From Mangrovibacterium lignilyticum (GTDB taxonomy: Bacteria; Bacteroidota; Bacteroidia; Bacteroidales; Prolixibacteraceae): 64,000 bases of DNA. Shown here piece after piece: positions 53,045 to 61,510 of this stretch (the first letter of the stretch is position 1; each line of letters opens with the position of its first letter). Location: the NCBI RefSeq assembly GCF_010882175.1, contig NZ_WKLH01000002.1, positions 1,488,001-1,552,000 of the forward strand. The letters are read 5' to 3'. The translations under genes were made by a program, and so were the position numbers. Below the pieces are notes generated by a model that did no database searches, had not been told where the DNA came from, and saw only the letters and a list, made by a program, of their open reading frames with translations.

Positions 53045-54364
53045 ATGAAAACACAGGAATTAATCACAGAAAAAGTCAAGAGCCAAAGCTTTCGCTTGAG
53101 CATCAAGCTAATCACAATTGGTCTTATCATCCTGATTTTGCTGATTCCCAAGATGATGATCACCGGACTGATCAATGAGCGCCAATTCACGTCCGAGTCA
53201 GCCCAAATGGAAGTCGCCGAATCATGGTCCAATCCGCAAATTATCCGGGGGCCGATTCTCACTATTCCTTATGTTGAAAAAATATTGGATAAAGACGGAA
53301 AACTCGTGAAGGAGGAGATCCACCAATTTCACATGCTCCCGAAATCATTAAATATCCAAGGCGAACTTTTCCCGAAAGAACTCAACCGAAGCATTTACCG
53401 CAGTATTGTTTACGAAAGCACCTTGCAAATTGACGGTCAATTTGAGCCAGTTGATCCGGAAAGCCAACAAATAAAGTCGGAAAATATCCTTTGGGACAAA
53501 GCCAGTTTATCGATAGCTATCGGCGATTTACGCGGTATCAGTTCAGCAGTGGAACTGGAATGGAACAAGCAAACCATCCCCTTTCAGCCGGGAATGACCG
53601 ACCGGGTTCTCGGAACAAATGGGATCTCACTGCATCTGCCGCGCACGGTGCTCCAGGATTCGACAGTCAATTTTAACATCGCCCTCAAACTTAAAGGCTC
53701 CACCAGCATGTCGTTTGCACCGGTTGGAGAAACAACAAGCGTTCACCTAAAATCGAGTTGGAACGATCCCGGCTTCCAGGGCTTGTTTCTGCCGGAGAAT
53801 CGGGAGATCTCAAAAGACGGTTTTATTGCCGACTGGAAAGTACTGAACTACAACTGCGACTTTCCGCAAAGTTTTAGCGACAACTCATACGACCTCAAAT
53901 CGAGTGACTTTGGAGTAACCTTGGTCGACATGGCCGATCATTACCAAAAAAACGAGCGAAGCGCGAAATACGGAATCATGATTATTGTACTGGTCTTCCT
54001 TTCGTTTTTCCTGAACGAGATCATTTACAAACAGCGTGTTCATCCGTTTCAGTACGTGCTTGTCGGCTTCGCCATTTTAATTTTCTACCTGTTGCTGCTT
54101 TCTTTTTCTGAACATGTCGGGTTCAATCCGGCCTATCTCATCGCAGCCGTTTCGGTTATTTTGATGGTACTTATTTACTCCCGGTCCTTTCTGTCAAGCT
54201 GGCTGAATTCGATTGCCTTAACATCCATTTTGTCGATTGCTTTTCTATTCATTTTCATTTTATTACAACTGGAATCGTTTGCACTGTTAGTCGGAAGTAT
54301 CGGATTGTTTGTCATTTTAGGAATAACCATGTACTTCACCCGAAAAATTAACTGGTACGAATAA
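53045..54364 (+). CDS. creD: CreD-like inner membrane protein
   Basis: A 439-residue protein of the CreD family (cell envelope integrity; in E. coli part of the CreBC regulon). An N-terminal helix (LSIKLITIGLIILILLIPKMMITGLI) is followed by a large periplasmic domain (QFTSESAQMEVAESWSNPQIIRGPILTIPY, FHMLPKSLNIQGEL, ADWKVLNYNCDFPQSF). The C-terminal half has about five helices (YGIMIIVLVFLSFFLNEI, RVHPFQYVLVGFAILIFYLLLLSFSEHVGFNPAYLIAA). RVHPFQYxLVG and SFSEHxGF are family signatures. Molecular role unknown. Control by the adjacent winged-helix protein is inferred from the shared operator. Confidence 0.92.
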   Translation: MKTQELITEKVKSQSFRLSIKLITIGLIILILLIPKMMITGLINERQFTSESAQMEVAESWSNPQIIRGPILTIPYVEKILDKDGKLVKEEIHQFHMLPKSLNIQGELFPKELNRSIYRSIVYESTLQIDGQFEPVDPESQQIKSENILWDKASLSIAIGDLRGISSAVELEWNKQTIPFQPGMTDRVLGTNGISLHLPRTVLQDSTVNFNIALKLKGSTSMSFAPVGETTSVHLKSSWNDPGFQGLFLPENREISKDGFIADWKVLNYNCDFPQSFSDNSYDLKSSDFGVTLVDMADHYQKNERSAKYGIMIIVLVFLSFFLNEIIYKQRVHPFQYVLVGFAILIFYLLLLSFSEHVGFNPAYLIAAVSVILMVLIYSRSFLSSWLNSIALTSILSIAFLFIFILLQLESFALLVGSIGLFVILGITMYFTRKINWYE

Positions 54365-54394
54365 CCTCAACTCCAAACAAGCACACATGGCAGT

Positions 54395-54430
54395 AAAAAG
54401 CCGTTTCCCAATTTGGGGAGGCGGCTTTTT
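54395..54430 (+). terminator. Terminator after creD
   Basis: Stem AAAAAGCCG / CGGCTTTTT (54395-54403 / 54422-54430) with CCC/GGG pairs inside. It is almost the same sequence as the gnd terminator at 51937-51968. Confidence 0.88.
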
Positions 54431-54587
54431 ATCAGACTGCTATTCCGAAAGTAGTCAGCGATTCGAACAGCATTTATCGAAAGGTTACAATCAGGATGAT
54501 GACACTGCCCGCCGAGCACCTCAAAATGACCCGTCTACAGCAATTCGCAGCAACCAAAATACCGCCGATTTTGACGATCACAAAAAA
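54431..54587. other. Non-coding stretch after creD
   Basis: Part of a gap of about 445 nt between creD and the bestrophin gene. Short frames exist on both strands but none has a credible start, family match or codon pattern. The tandem repeat at 54588-54678 is the only structure I see in the gap. Confidence 0.5.
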
Positions 54588-54678
54588 CCACGTGTGGTTC
54601 CATCCAAAACAACGTGTGGTTTTACCCAAAACAACGTGTGGTTTCAACACAAACAACGCGTGGTTTTTGAAAAAAGCA
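54588..54678. repeat. 22-bp tandem repeat, four degenerate units
   Basis: Units begin at 54591, 54613, 54635 and 54657, each with CGTGTGGTT (last one CGCGTGGTT) then an A/C-rich half ending CAAAACAA or similar. The first three are closely alike and the fourth is degraded. The period is exactly 22 bp, about two helical turns. The 5' end adds ACCA, forming AACCAC-GT-GTGGTT. Function unknown. Confidence 0.8.
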
Positions 54679-54809
54679 GCTGTGCCTCTCATTGACGCCC
54701 GAAACAGGACCTTTTCGGCCTAACAATTCCTTTACAAAACAAACATTCCGGACAGGCAGGAACAATGGGAAAAGCATTTTCCATACATTCGCGGCAAAAA
54801 CCACCGATC

Positions 54810-55733
54810 ATGATCATCAAAGAACGAAAAAACTGGGCCCGGATGCTCATTATCTGGCAAGGATCTGTATTGCCGAAGATCGCACCCCGCCTGTTGTTGC
54901 TGACGGTATTTTCGATGTTGATTTATCTTTTCCATGGTTCCTTTTTCAGCTACAAAATCACCCTCAACCCGTCTCCCTTCACCTTAATCGGGGTTGCACT
55001 GGCTATTTTCCTGGGCTTTTGCAATACCGCTGCTTACGATCGTTACTGGGAAGGCCGCAAGCTTTGGGGTGCATTGGTAATTGACACCCGCAGCTTTGTA
55101 AGGCAAATACTGACTTTTGTAGAGGCAAACCCGCAACGGGGCATTGAACCCAAAACAGCAGTCTTTCAAACAATTGCCTACACGTACGCTCTAAAACACC
55201 AACTTCGCGATACCGATGCGATGCCCGATTTGGAGCGATTGCTTTCGGCTGAGGAATGCAGCCAAATCCAAAACCTCAGTTTCAAGCCGGTTATGATTCT
55301 GAAAATGATGGCCTCCTTCCTTGACAATGCCCAACGAAGCGGGCAAATTGATACCATCACGAAAATGGGAATCGATCAGAATATCGATAAACTATCGGGT
55401 ATTATCGGGGGATGCGAACGGATTGCCAACACGCCAATTCCCTTCCCTTATCATATCCTGCTTCATCGTACGGTTTATATTTATTGTCTTTTGCTGCCCT
55501 TTGGCTTGGTTGATACAATTGGCTGGATGACCCCAATCATGGTCACATTTATCGGTTATACCTTCATGGCACTCGATGCAATTGTGGACGAAATTGCCGA
55601 TCCGTTTGGTACCGAGCCCAACGATCTTGCACTCAACAGCCTTTGTGCAACCGTTGAACATTCAATTTTGGAGATGGCCGAACTACCTGTTCCGGAGAAA
55701 ATTAAATCCGGCAACAACTATTGTATCGATTAA
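54810..55733 (+). CDS. Bestrophin-like (YneE/UPF0187) channel protein
   Basis: A 307-residue membrane protein related to bestrophin anion channels and E. coli YneE. MIIKERKNWARMLIIWQGSVLPKIAPRLLLL aligns with the family N-terminus. It continues with TLIGVALAIFLGFCNTAAYDRYWEGRKLWGALVIDTRSF, the signature loop, and the C-terminal PFPYHILLHRTVYIYCLLLPFGLVDTIGWMTPIMVTFIGYTFMALDAIVDEIADPFGTEPNDLAL. A start at ATG 54765 (GGCAGG upstream) would add 15 residues; 54810 fits the homologues better. Bacterial members conduct ions, some preferring cations; the ion here is unknown. Confidence 0.9.
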   Translation: MIIKERKNWARMLIIWQGSVLPKIAPRLLLLTVFSMLIYLFHGSFFSYKITLNPSPFTLIGVALAIFLGFCNTAAYDRYWEGRKLWGALVIDTRSFVRQILTFVEANPQRGIEPKTAVFQTIAYTYALKHQLRDTDAMPDLERLLSAEECSQIQNLSFKPVMILKMMASFLDNAQRSGQIDTITKMGIDQNIDKLSGIIGGCERIANTPIPFPYHILLHRTVYIYCLLLPFGLVDTIGWMTPIMVTFIGYTFMALDAIVDEIADPFGTEPNDLALNSLCATVEHSILEMAELPVPEKIKSGNNYCID

Positions 55734-55924
55734 CACCCGGTATCAGAACCAATCATCTTTAGCACAGAAATCGAAGTTGAAACCAGGGCTGCTAACAATT
55801 CCTTTACACAGCATCAATATTTCAGCCGACCTGTGACTCCGAATCTAAAATTCATCTATTTTCGCCCCATATCTGTAAACCTGACAACAAGTGCCTGTAA
55901 AACGGATTGTTTTATCATTGACAC

Positions 55925-57145
55925 ATGAATTTCACCCGAAAGATTGCCCGTTTACTGCTACTGAATCGCCACTACTTTCCGGTAGCCCAATTGTTTCTGA
56001 GCCTCAGCCTGATGTTTGGAACCTGGATTGTCTATTTGCCGTCGATTACCGAAAAACTCGGGATGGACGAAGGACAGTTGGGAGTTGCGTTGTTAAGTGC
56101 CGCAATCGGCTCGCTAATTTCGACCTGGATTGGCAACAAACTTTCCAAAAAAATTGGTGAGGGAAAACTCGCGCTACTAGGTGTGTTGGGAATGACCTTG
56201 TTTATTTTCAGCTATTTCCTGGCAACCAGCTTTCTGCAACTGAGCCTGCTCATGTTCCTGTTTGGCCTGACAAGCGGCATCATGCAGATTGGGCTGAATA
56301 CTGTCGTGACAACCATCGAACAACGGGACAATATTGCCATCATGTCTTCGTGCCATGCATGGTTTAGCCTTGGCGGCATGCTTTCAGCCGGTTTTGGTAC
56401 CGTGCTGATGATCATGTTGAATAACCCGCTCCTGCACATTGGCATAGCTGCTGCAATCGTTTTGCTAATGCAGTTGCTTTCGTACCCCAAATTCCTTTCT
56501 CTTAATCAGTCAATTGAACTTGAACGTGAAATGAAGACGGCACCCAGGATAAAAAATCCACGCCTGTGGGCTCTGGCTGTTGTTGCGGTTACTGCCATGG
56601 TCTCCGAAGGGGCAATTGCCGATTGGAGCGGACTATACTTGCGCGACGTAACGATGGCACCAGCGGCTCAATTAGGCCTTGGCTATGCCGGCTTTTCAAT
56701 GATGATGACGCTGGGCCGCTTTTGTGGCGACTATTTCAGTACCCGCCTGGGTCCCTGGCAAATTTTGCTGAATGGGTTTCTGGTCAGTCTGATTGGTTTA
56801 CTCTTTGTCTTTACCGGAAGTACCTGGGCCGCCCTTAGTGGGTTTGCATTGGTCGGCGCCGGATTTTCCATTTTAGTTCCCGAAGCTTACCGGCTCTCGA
56901 CAAAGATCGCAGGCGTTTCGCCATCGAGTGGTATCGCATTCATGGCAGGTGCCGGCTACATTGGATTCCTTGGTGGCCCCGTGCTAATTGGCACCATTGC
57001 CAATCATGCAGACTTAAGAGCCGGGTTTCTGTTTGTCCTTTTTCTGATCCTGATTGGCTTAGTGGCAGCTTTCATCTTAAAGTTGCGCCACATCAATTCC
57101 CCTTGGTTGAATGTCATCCTGCTTCGAATCAAAAAATCAGTTTAA
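55925..57145 (+). CDS. MFS transporter, YbjJ-like
   Basis: A 406-residue, 12-helix major facilitator. ATG 55925 precedes QLFLSLSLMFGTWIVYLPSITEKLGMDEGQLGVALLSAAIGSLIS, GNKLSKKIGEGKLALLGVLG, GLTSGIMQIGLNTVVTTIEQRDNIAIMSSCHAWFSLGGMLSAGFG and GAIADWSGLYLRD. The last two are hallmarks of the YbjJ/inner membrane MFS group, whose substrates are largely unknown. It lies 191 nt after the bestrophin gene. A weak -7-like TATTTTCG is at 55857-55864. Confidence 0.88.
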   Translation: MNFTRKIARLLLLNRHYFPVAQLFLSLSLMFGTWIVYLPSITEKLGMDEGQLGVALLSAAIGSLISTWIGNKLSKKIGEGKLALLGVLGMTLFIFSYFLATSFLQLSLLMFLFGLTSGIMQIGLNTVVTTIEQRDNIAIMSSCHAWFSLGGMLSAGFGTVLMIMLNNPLLHIGIAAAIVLLMQLLSYPKFLSLNQSIELEREMKTAPRIKNPRLWALAVVAVTAMVSEGAIADWSGLYLRDVTMAPAAQLGLGYAGFSMMMTLGRFCGDYFSTRLGPWQILLNGFLVSLIGLLFVFTGSTWAALSGFALVGAGFSILVPEAYRLSTKIAGVSPSSGIAFMAGAGYIGFLGGPVLIGTIANHADLRAGFLFVLFLILIGLVAAFILKLRHINSPWLNVILLRIKKSV

Positions 57146-57289
57146 TCTCCAGCCAACTTTAAGTACTCAATCGCATAAAACAGTGGCTATTTAGTCGATA
57201 AAAAGCGATTTAATGATTTTAGACAGCCACAGATTCTGCTAAAAGTCTAAATTTGCAAATTCTATTCCGCGCAATCCAAAAATAAATAG

Positions 57290-57297
57290 TAGTTTTG
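57290..57297 (+). promoter_or_regulatory. -7 element of guaB
   Basis: TAGTTTTG, a perfect TAnnTTTG, 33 nt before ATG 57330; no clear -33 TTG at the proper distance. Confidence 0.55.
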
Positions 57298-57329
57298 CGC
57301 AATTTTTTAACTCAAAAAGCTGGCATATC

Positions 57330-58826
57330 ATGGCAAAATACTCGAATGAAGTTTCTAGAACCTATAGTGAATACCTGCTTATACCTGGTCTGACCGATAA
57401 AAACTGCAACCCGTCAAACGTCTCGTTAAAAGCGCCGTTAGTAGCCTTTAAAAAAGGACAAAAGCCTGCATTGGAATTAAATATTCCTTTTGTATCGGCG
57501 ATTATGCAGTCTGTTTCGGATCACAATATGGCTGCAGCATTGGCTCGCAACGGTGGACTTTCATTCATTTTCGGCTCTCAGGCTATCGACACACAAGCCG
57601 AAATGGTGCGAAAAGTGAAAAAATTCAAAGCCGGGTTTGTTGAAAGCGATTCAAACCTGACCCCCAAACAAACATTGAAAGATGTGTTGGAGTTGAAAGC
57701 AAGCACCGGACATGGTAATATTGCCATTACTGAAGACGGCAGCTCTCATGGAAAACTGATGGGCATTGTTACCAGCCGTGATTACCGCGCCAGCCGCGAT
57801 GCACTGGACAAAAAGATTGAAGATTTCATGACTCCGTTCAACAAGCTGATTACCGGTAAACTGGGGATCAGCCTGAACGAAGCAAACGATATTATCTGGG
57901 ACAACAAGCTAAACAGCTTGCCGATTGTTGACGAAGATCAAAACTTCCACTGCTTTGTATTCCGCAAGGATTACGACAGCCACAAAGAACACCCGAACGA
58001 GTTACACGATTCAAACAAGAAATTATTGGTTGGCGCCGGTATCAACAGCCGCGACTATAAAGAACGTGTTCCTGCATTGATTGAAGCCGGTGCTGATGTT
58101 TTATGTGTTGACTCATCTGACGGTTACTCTGCCTGGCAACGTGAAACCGTAGAGTATGTGAAAAAACAATACGAAGGAAAAGTATTTATTGGAGCCGGAA
58201 ATGTTGTTGACAGAGACGGTTTCCTTTACCTGGCCGAAGCCGGAGCCGACTTTATTAAAGTAGGTATCGGTGGCGGATCGATTTGTATTACCCGCGAACA
58301 AAAAGGTATTGGCCGCGGACAGGCAACTTCGGTCATTGAAGTGGCGGCTGCCCGTGACGAGTATTACGAGAAAACCGGTATCTACATCCCGATCTGTTCA
58401 GATGGCGGTATTGTACAGGACTACCACATGGTATTGGCCCTGGCAATGGGTGCCGACTTCTTGATGATGGGACGCTACTTTGCCCGTTTCGACGAAAGCC
58501 CGACTCGTAAACTAATGGTGAACAACCGTTATGTGAAAGAGTACTGGGGTGAAGGATCGAACCGTGCCCGCAACTGGCAACGTTACGATATGGGTGGTAG
58601 CGAAAACCTGAAGTTTGAAGAAGGTGTTGACAGCTATGTTCCTTATGCCGGTAAGTTGAAAGATAACCTGGATATTACACTGGGGAAAATTAAATCGACC
58701 ATGTGTAGCTGCGGAACAATCAGCATTCCCGATTTGAAAGAAAACGCTAAAATCACCTTGGTTTCAGCAACCAGCATCGTTGAAGGTGGTGCTCACGATG
58801 TTATTCTGAAAGACGCAAATATGTAG
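57330..58826 (+). CDS. guaB: IMP dehydrogenase
   Basis: Oxidises IMP to XMP, the first committed step of GMP synthesis. The 498-residue protein has the barrel start with [30 protein letters not shown]. Two CBS domains follow between about residues 110 and 225 ([34 protein letters not shown]-like). The active-site loop [20 protein letters not shown] carries catalytic Cys319, and the IMP/flap motifs are [13 protein letters not shown] and [15 protein letters not shown]. The divergent N-terminus ([21 protein letters not shown]) marks the subgroup common in Bacteroidota. It is monocistronic with a terminator. Confidence 0.97.
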   Translation: MAKYSNEVSRTYSEYLLIPGLTDKNCNPSNVSLKAPLVAFKKGQKPALELNIPFVSAIMQSVSDHNMAAALARNGGLSFIFGSQAIDTQAEMVRKVKKFKAGFVESDSNLTPKQTLKDVLELKASTGHGNIAITEDGSSHGKLMGIVTSRDYRASRDALDKKIEDFMTPFNKLITGKLGISLNEANDIIWDNKLNSLPIVDEDQNFHCFVFRKDYDSHKEHPNELHDSNKKLLVGAGINSRDYKERVPALIEAGADVLCVDSSDGYSAWQRETVEYVKKQYEGKVFIGAGNVVDRDGFLYLAEAGADFIKVGIGGGSICITREQKGIGRGQATSVIEVAAARDEYYEKTGIYIPICSDGGIVQDYHMVLALAMGADFLMMGRYFARFDESPTRKLMVNNRYVKEYWGEGSNRARNWQRYDMGGSENLKFEEGVDSYVPYAGKLKDNLDITLGKIKSTMCSCGTISIPDLKENAKITLVSATSIVEGGAHDVILKDANM

Positions 58827-58846
58827 CATTAGATATACTCATAAGG

Positions 58847-58880
58847 AAATCCCGGTCTCTTCTGAGGTCGGGATTTTTAT
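58847..58880 (+). terminator. Terminator after guaB
   Basis: Stem AAATCCCG / CGGGATTT (58847-58854 / 58869-58876), then T-rich sequence. Confidence 0.87.
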
Positions 58881-58966
58881 TTATACACCGGATTTATAAG
58901 GGAATAAGGATTGAAATACTTAAATTTAATAGCAGATTTTGATCAAAACCTTAATCTATCCTGTTT

Positions 58967-60493
58967 ATGGCTAGTCCGGCAACGACACTCAAGATAAACT
59001 ATCCGATCATCATCGTTGGACTTGCAGTTTTTATTTCAATCTTGCTTTTTGTTGATCTAAAACCAGACGCTCCTCAGGTAACCTATACGGCAGCCATCGC
59101 TTTTCTGATTGCCTTGTGGTGGGTAACCGAAGCGCTCCCCATTGGTGTAACATCGCTCCTGCCAATTCTGCTTTTCCCACTACTGGGTGTTCTTGACGGG
59201 AAAACCATCTCTAATGCCTATATCAACTATATTATTTTCTTGTTTATCGGTGGATTTATTGTTGCTCTTGCCATCGAAAAATGGAACCTGCACAAACGCA
59301 TTGCATTGAAAATTTTGTCTTTAGTGGGAAGTAAGCCTATCATGATTCTATTTGGATTCATGTTTGCCTCAGCCTTTCTATCCATGTGGATGTCAAATAC
59401 AGCCACTGCGCTCATGATGCTCCCCATTGCCAGCTCTGTCATTAGTTCTCTGACCGAAGTGACAGGTGAAAAAAATATCCGGAAATTTCGCACCGGCTTG
59501 TTGCTCAGCATTGCCTATGCATGTTCCATCGGAGGAATCAGTACCTTAGTCGGGACTCCTCCCAACCTGTCATTCATCCGGATTTACGAGATTATTTATC
59601 CGCAGGGCCCCGAGATATCATTCAGCCAATGGTCTATTTTCGCCCTTCCGATTACGATCATCATGTTCTTTTTCGTCCTGTTTTATCTCTACTTGATGTT
59701 CCGCCCAGCGGCACAATTGACTGCCCTCAAAAAGGACTTTTTTGCTCAAAAATACCGGGACCTCGGACCTGTAACCACTCCGGAAAAAAAAGTTTTAGTC
59801 CTCTTTTTCCTCTTGATCTTTCTGTGGTTCTTCAGAAAAAATCTCGAATTTGGTAACTTCTCCATTCCTGGCTGGAGTAATCTGTTTGCTCATCCTCAAT
59901 ATATCAACGACGGAACAATTGCAGTTTTTGTCGCTGTGTTGCTTTTTATCATTCCATCAGGTAAAAAAGAAGAGGGGCTTGTTACCTGGGAAATCACGAA
60001 AAAGATTCCGTGGCACATCGTATTGCTTTTCGGAGGTGGCTTTGCTCTGGCAAGAGCGTTTATCGACTCGGGTTTATCGGCTTACATTGGCAACCTGCTA
60101 ACAAAAGCCGGAAGCCTTTCAAATACCAGTCTGGTAGGTCTCGTTACAGCCATTATGACCTTCTTGACAGAATTGACTTCGAACACAGCAACCACAGAAA
60201 TGATGCTCCCCATTATTTCAGGAATGGCAAACCAAATTCAAGTGAACCCGCTTTTACTCATGATTCCGGTTACCCTGGCCTCATCCATGGCTTTTATGTT
60301 TCCGGTAGCCACACCGCCCAATGCAATTGTATATAGTTCCGGCCAGTTTCGAATGATGGAAATGATGAAGGCAGGCATTATTATTAACTGCATTGCTATA
60401 GTGATAATTACCCTGGTGACTTTGGTCTGGGGAACGTTTGTGCTCCCAACTAACTTTTCAGTTTTTCCGGATTGGGCTATAGTCGGACAATAA
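58967..60493 (+). CDS. DASS/SLC13-family sodium:anion symporter
   Basis: A 508-residue divalent anion:Na+ symporter (VcINDY type), likely importing dicarboxylates, citrate or sulfate. Both duplicated Ser-Asn-Thr signatures that bind Na+ and carboxylate are present: WMSNTATALMMLPIA and LTSNTATTEMMLPI. Other family marks are WWVTEALPIGVTSLLPILLFPLLGV, GGISTLVGTPPN and MFPVATPPNAIVYSSG. Transport direction and substrate cannot be fixed from sequence. It is a single-gene unit ending at a hairpin shared with convergent folE. Confidence 0.93.
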   Translation: MASPATTLKINYPIIIVGLAVFISILLFVDLKPDAPQVTYTAAIAFLIALWWVTEALPIGVTSLLPILLFPLLGVLDGKTISNAYINYIIFLFIGGFIVALAIEKWNLHKRIALKILSLVGSKPIMILFGFMFASAFLSMWMSNTATALMMLPIASSVISSLTEVTGEKNIRKFRTGLLLSIAYACSIGGISTLVGTPPNLSFIRIYEIIYPQGPEISFSQWSIFALPITIIMFFFVLFYLYLMFRPAAQLTALKKDFFAQKYRDLGPVTTPEKKVLVLFFLLIFLWFFRKNLEFGNFSIPGWSNLFAHPQYINDGTIAVFVAVLLFIIPSGKKEEGLVTWEITKKIPWHIVLLFGGGFALARAFIDSGLSAYIGNLLTKAGSLSNTSLVGLVTAIMTFLTELTSNTATTEMMLPIISGMANQIQVNPLLLMIPVTLASSMAFMFPVATPPNAIVYSSGQFRMMEMMKAGIIINCIAIVIITLVTLVWGTFVLPTNFSVFPDWAIVGQ

Positions 60494-60518
60494 ATACCGA
60501 CGCATTTATAAAAAAACA

Positions 60519-60551
60519 AAAGCTGTCATCCCAAAATGAGACAACAGCTTT
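60519..60551. terminator. Bidirectional terminator between the DASS gene and folE
   Basis: Stem AAAGCTGT / ACAGCTTT; the minus strand continues TTGTTTTTTTAT, so it chiefly suits folE. Confidence 0.7.
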
Positions 60552-60572
60552 CTACAAACCCAAACTTTATAT

Positions 60573-61301
60573 CTATTTCCCTAATGAAACATACTTCAAA
60601 AATTCGTCCCGCTTTTCGGTTTCTTTAAAAACGCCACCGTATTCAGCGGTAACCGTCGAGCTACTCTCATCCTCAATCCCTCGTGACGACACGCACATGT
60701 GCTTGGCATCAATCACGACAGCAACATCTTCAGTATTCAATATTTGCTTTAATTCATTGGCAACCTGAACAGTCAAACGCTCCTGAACCTGGGGCCTGCG
60801 GGCAAAATAATCTACAATCCGGTTAATTTTCGACAAACCAATCACTTGACCTTTTGCAATATAAGCCACATGTGCTTTCCCAACAATAGGCAGGAAATGG
60901 TGTTCACAGGTCGAGTTTAAATTAATGTTCCGCTCTACCAACATTTCTCCATAGTTGAACTTATTCTCAAAAACTGATATTTTAGGTTTATTCGCGGGAT
61001 CTAAACCATTGAAGATTTCCTGCACATACATTTTGGCAACACGATGCGGCGTACCGTTTAAACTGTCATCAGTCAAATCAAGTCCCAGCGTTTCCATGAT
61101 ATCACGGAATTTACTTTCAATGATCGCCATTTTCTCTTCATCAGTTTTTTCGAAGGCATCTTCACGCATGGGCGTCTCCAGCGATGTCCCAATATGATTG
61201 TCTCCAATTAAATCGACTTCTGTTCCGTTACTAACAAGAGGTATATTATTTTTCCCGTTTACATGTACCGGGCTAGCTTTTACAAATCCGTTTACTTTCA
61301 T
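60573..61301 (-). CDS. folE: GTP cyclohydrolase I
   Basis: Converts GTP to dihydroneopterin triphosphate for folate or pterin synthesis. The 242-residue T-fold protein has Zn ligands Cys132 and His135 in STCEHHFLP and Cys203 in KHMCVSSRG, plus LNGTPHRVAKMYVQEIF and GLSKINRIVDYFARRPQVQERLT. The first 50 residues are an extension without clear function. The start is supported by a very strong Shine-Dalgarno (GGAGGAG, about 6 nt upstream), which is rare in this window and suggests high translation. Confidence 0.96.
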   Translation of the reverse strand: MKVNGFVKASPVHVNGKNNIPLVSNGTEVDLIGDNHIGTSLETPMREDAFEKTDEEKMAIIESKFRDIMETLGLDLTDDSLNGTPHRVAKMYVQEIFNGLDPANKPKISVFENKFNYGEMLVERNINLNSTCEHHFLPIVGKAHVAYIAKGQVIGLSKINRIVDYFARRPQVQERLTVQVANELKQILNTEDVAVVIDAKHMCVSSRGIEDESSSTVTAEYGGVFKETEKRDEFLKYVSLGK

Positions 61302-61510
61302 GGTCTCTCCTCCTTATTGTTTTCAGAATTATACAAACAGAAAAGTGGCTTCTTTGTTTAAATCAACCCCAAAAAGTTTAAACAACACTGCAAAACATGA
61401 AACAAAACTGTAATCGTTAGCTGCCAAAAAAATCTCCCCTATAATTTTTCAATACCTCCCGAAACTAATTAACTTTCGATACTAACTACTTAGGCTTAAA
61501 ATCGAATGAG

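Noticed and set aside
54591-54678. Repeat array as a possible CRISPR
   Set aside because: The units are contiguous with a 22-bp period and no unique spacers, and no cas genes are present.
54387-54723. Overlapping short ORFs after creD
   Set aside because: They begin at or in the creD terminator and consist of translated tandem repeats; low-complexity products in several frames at once.
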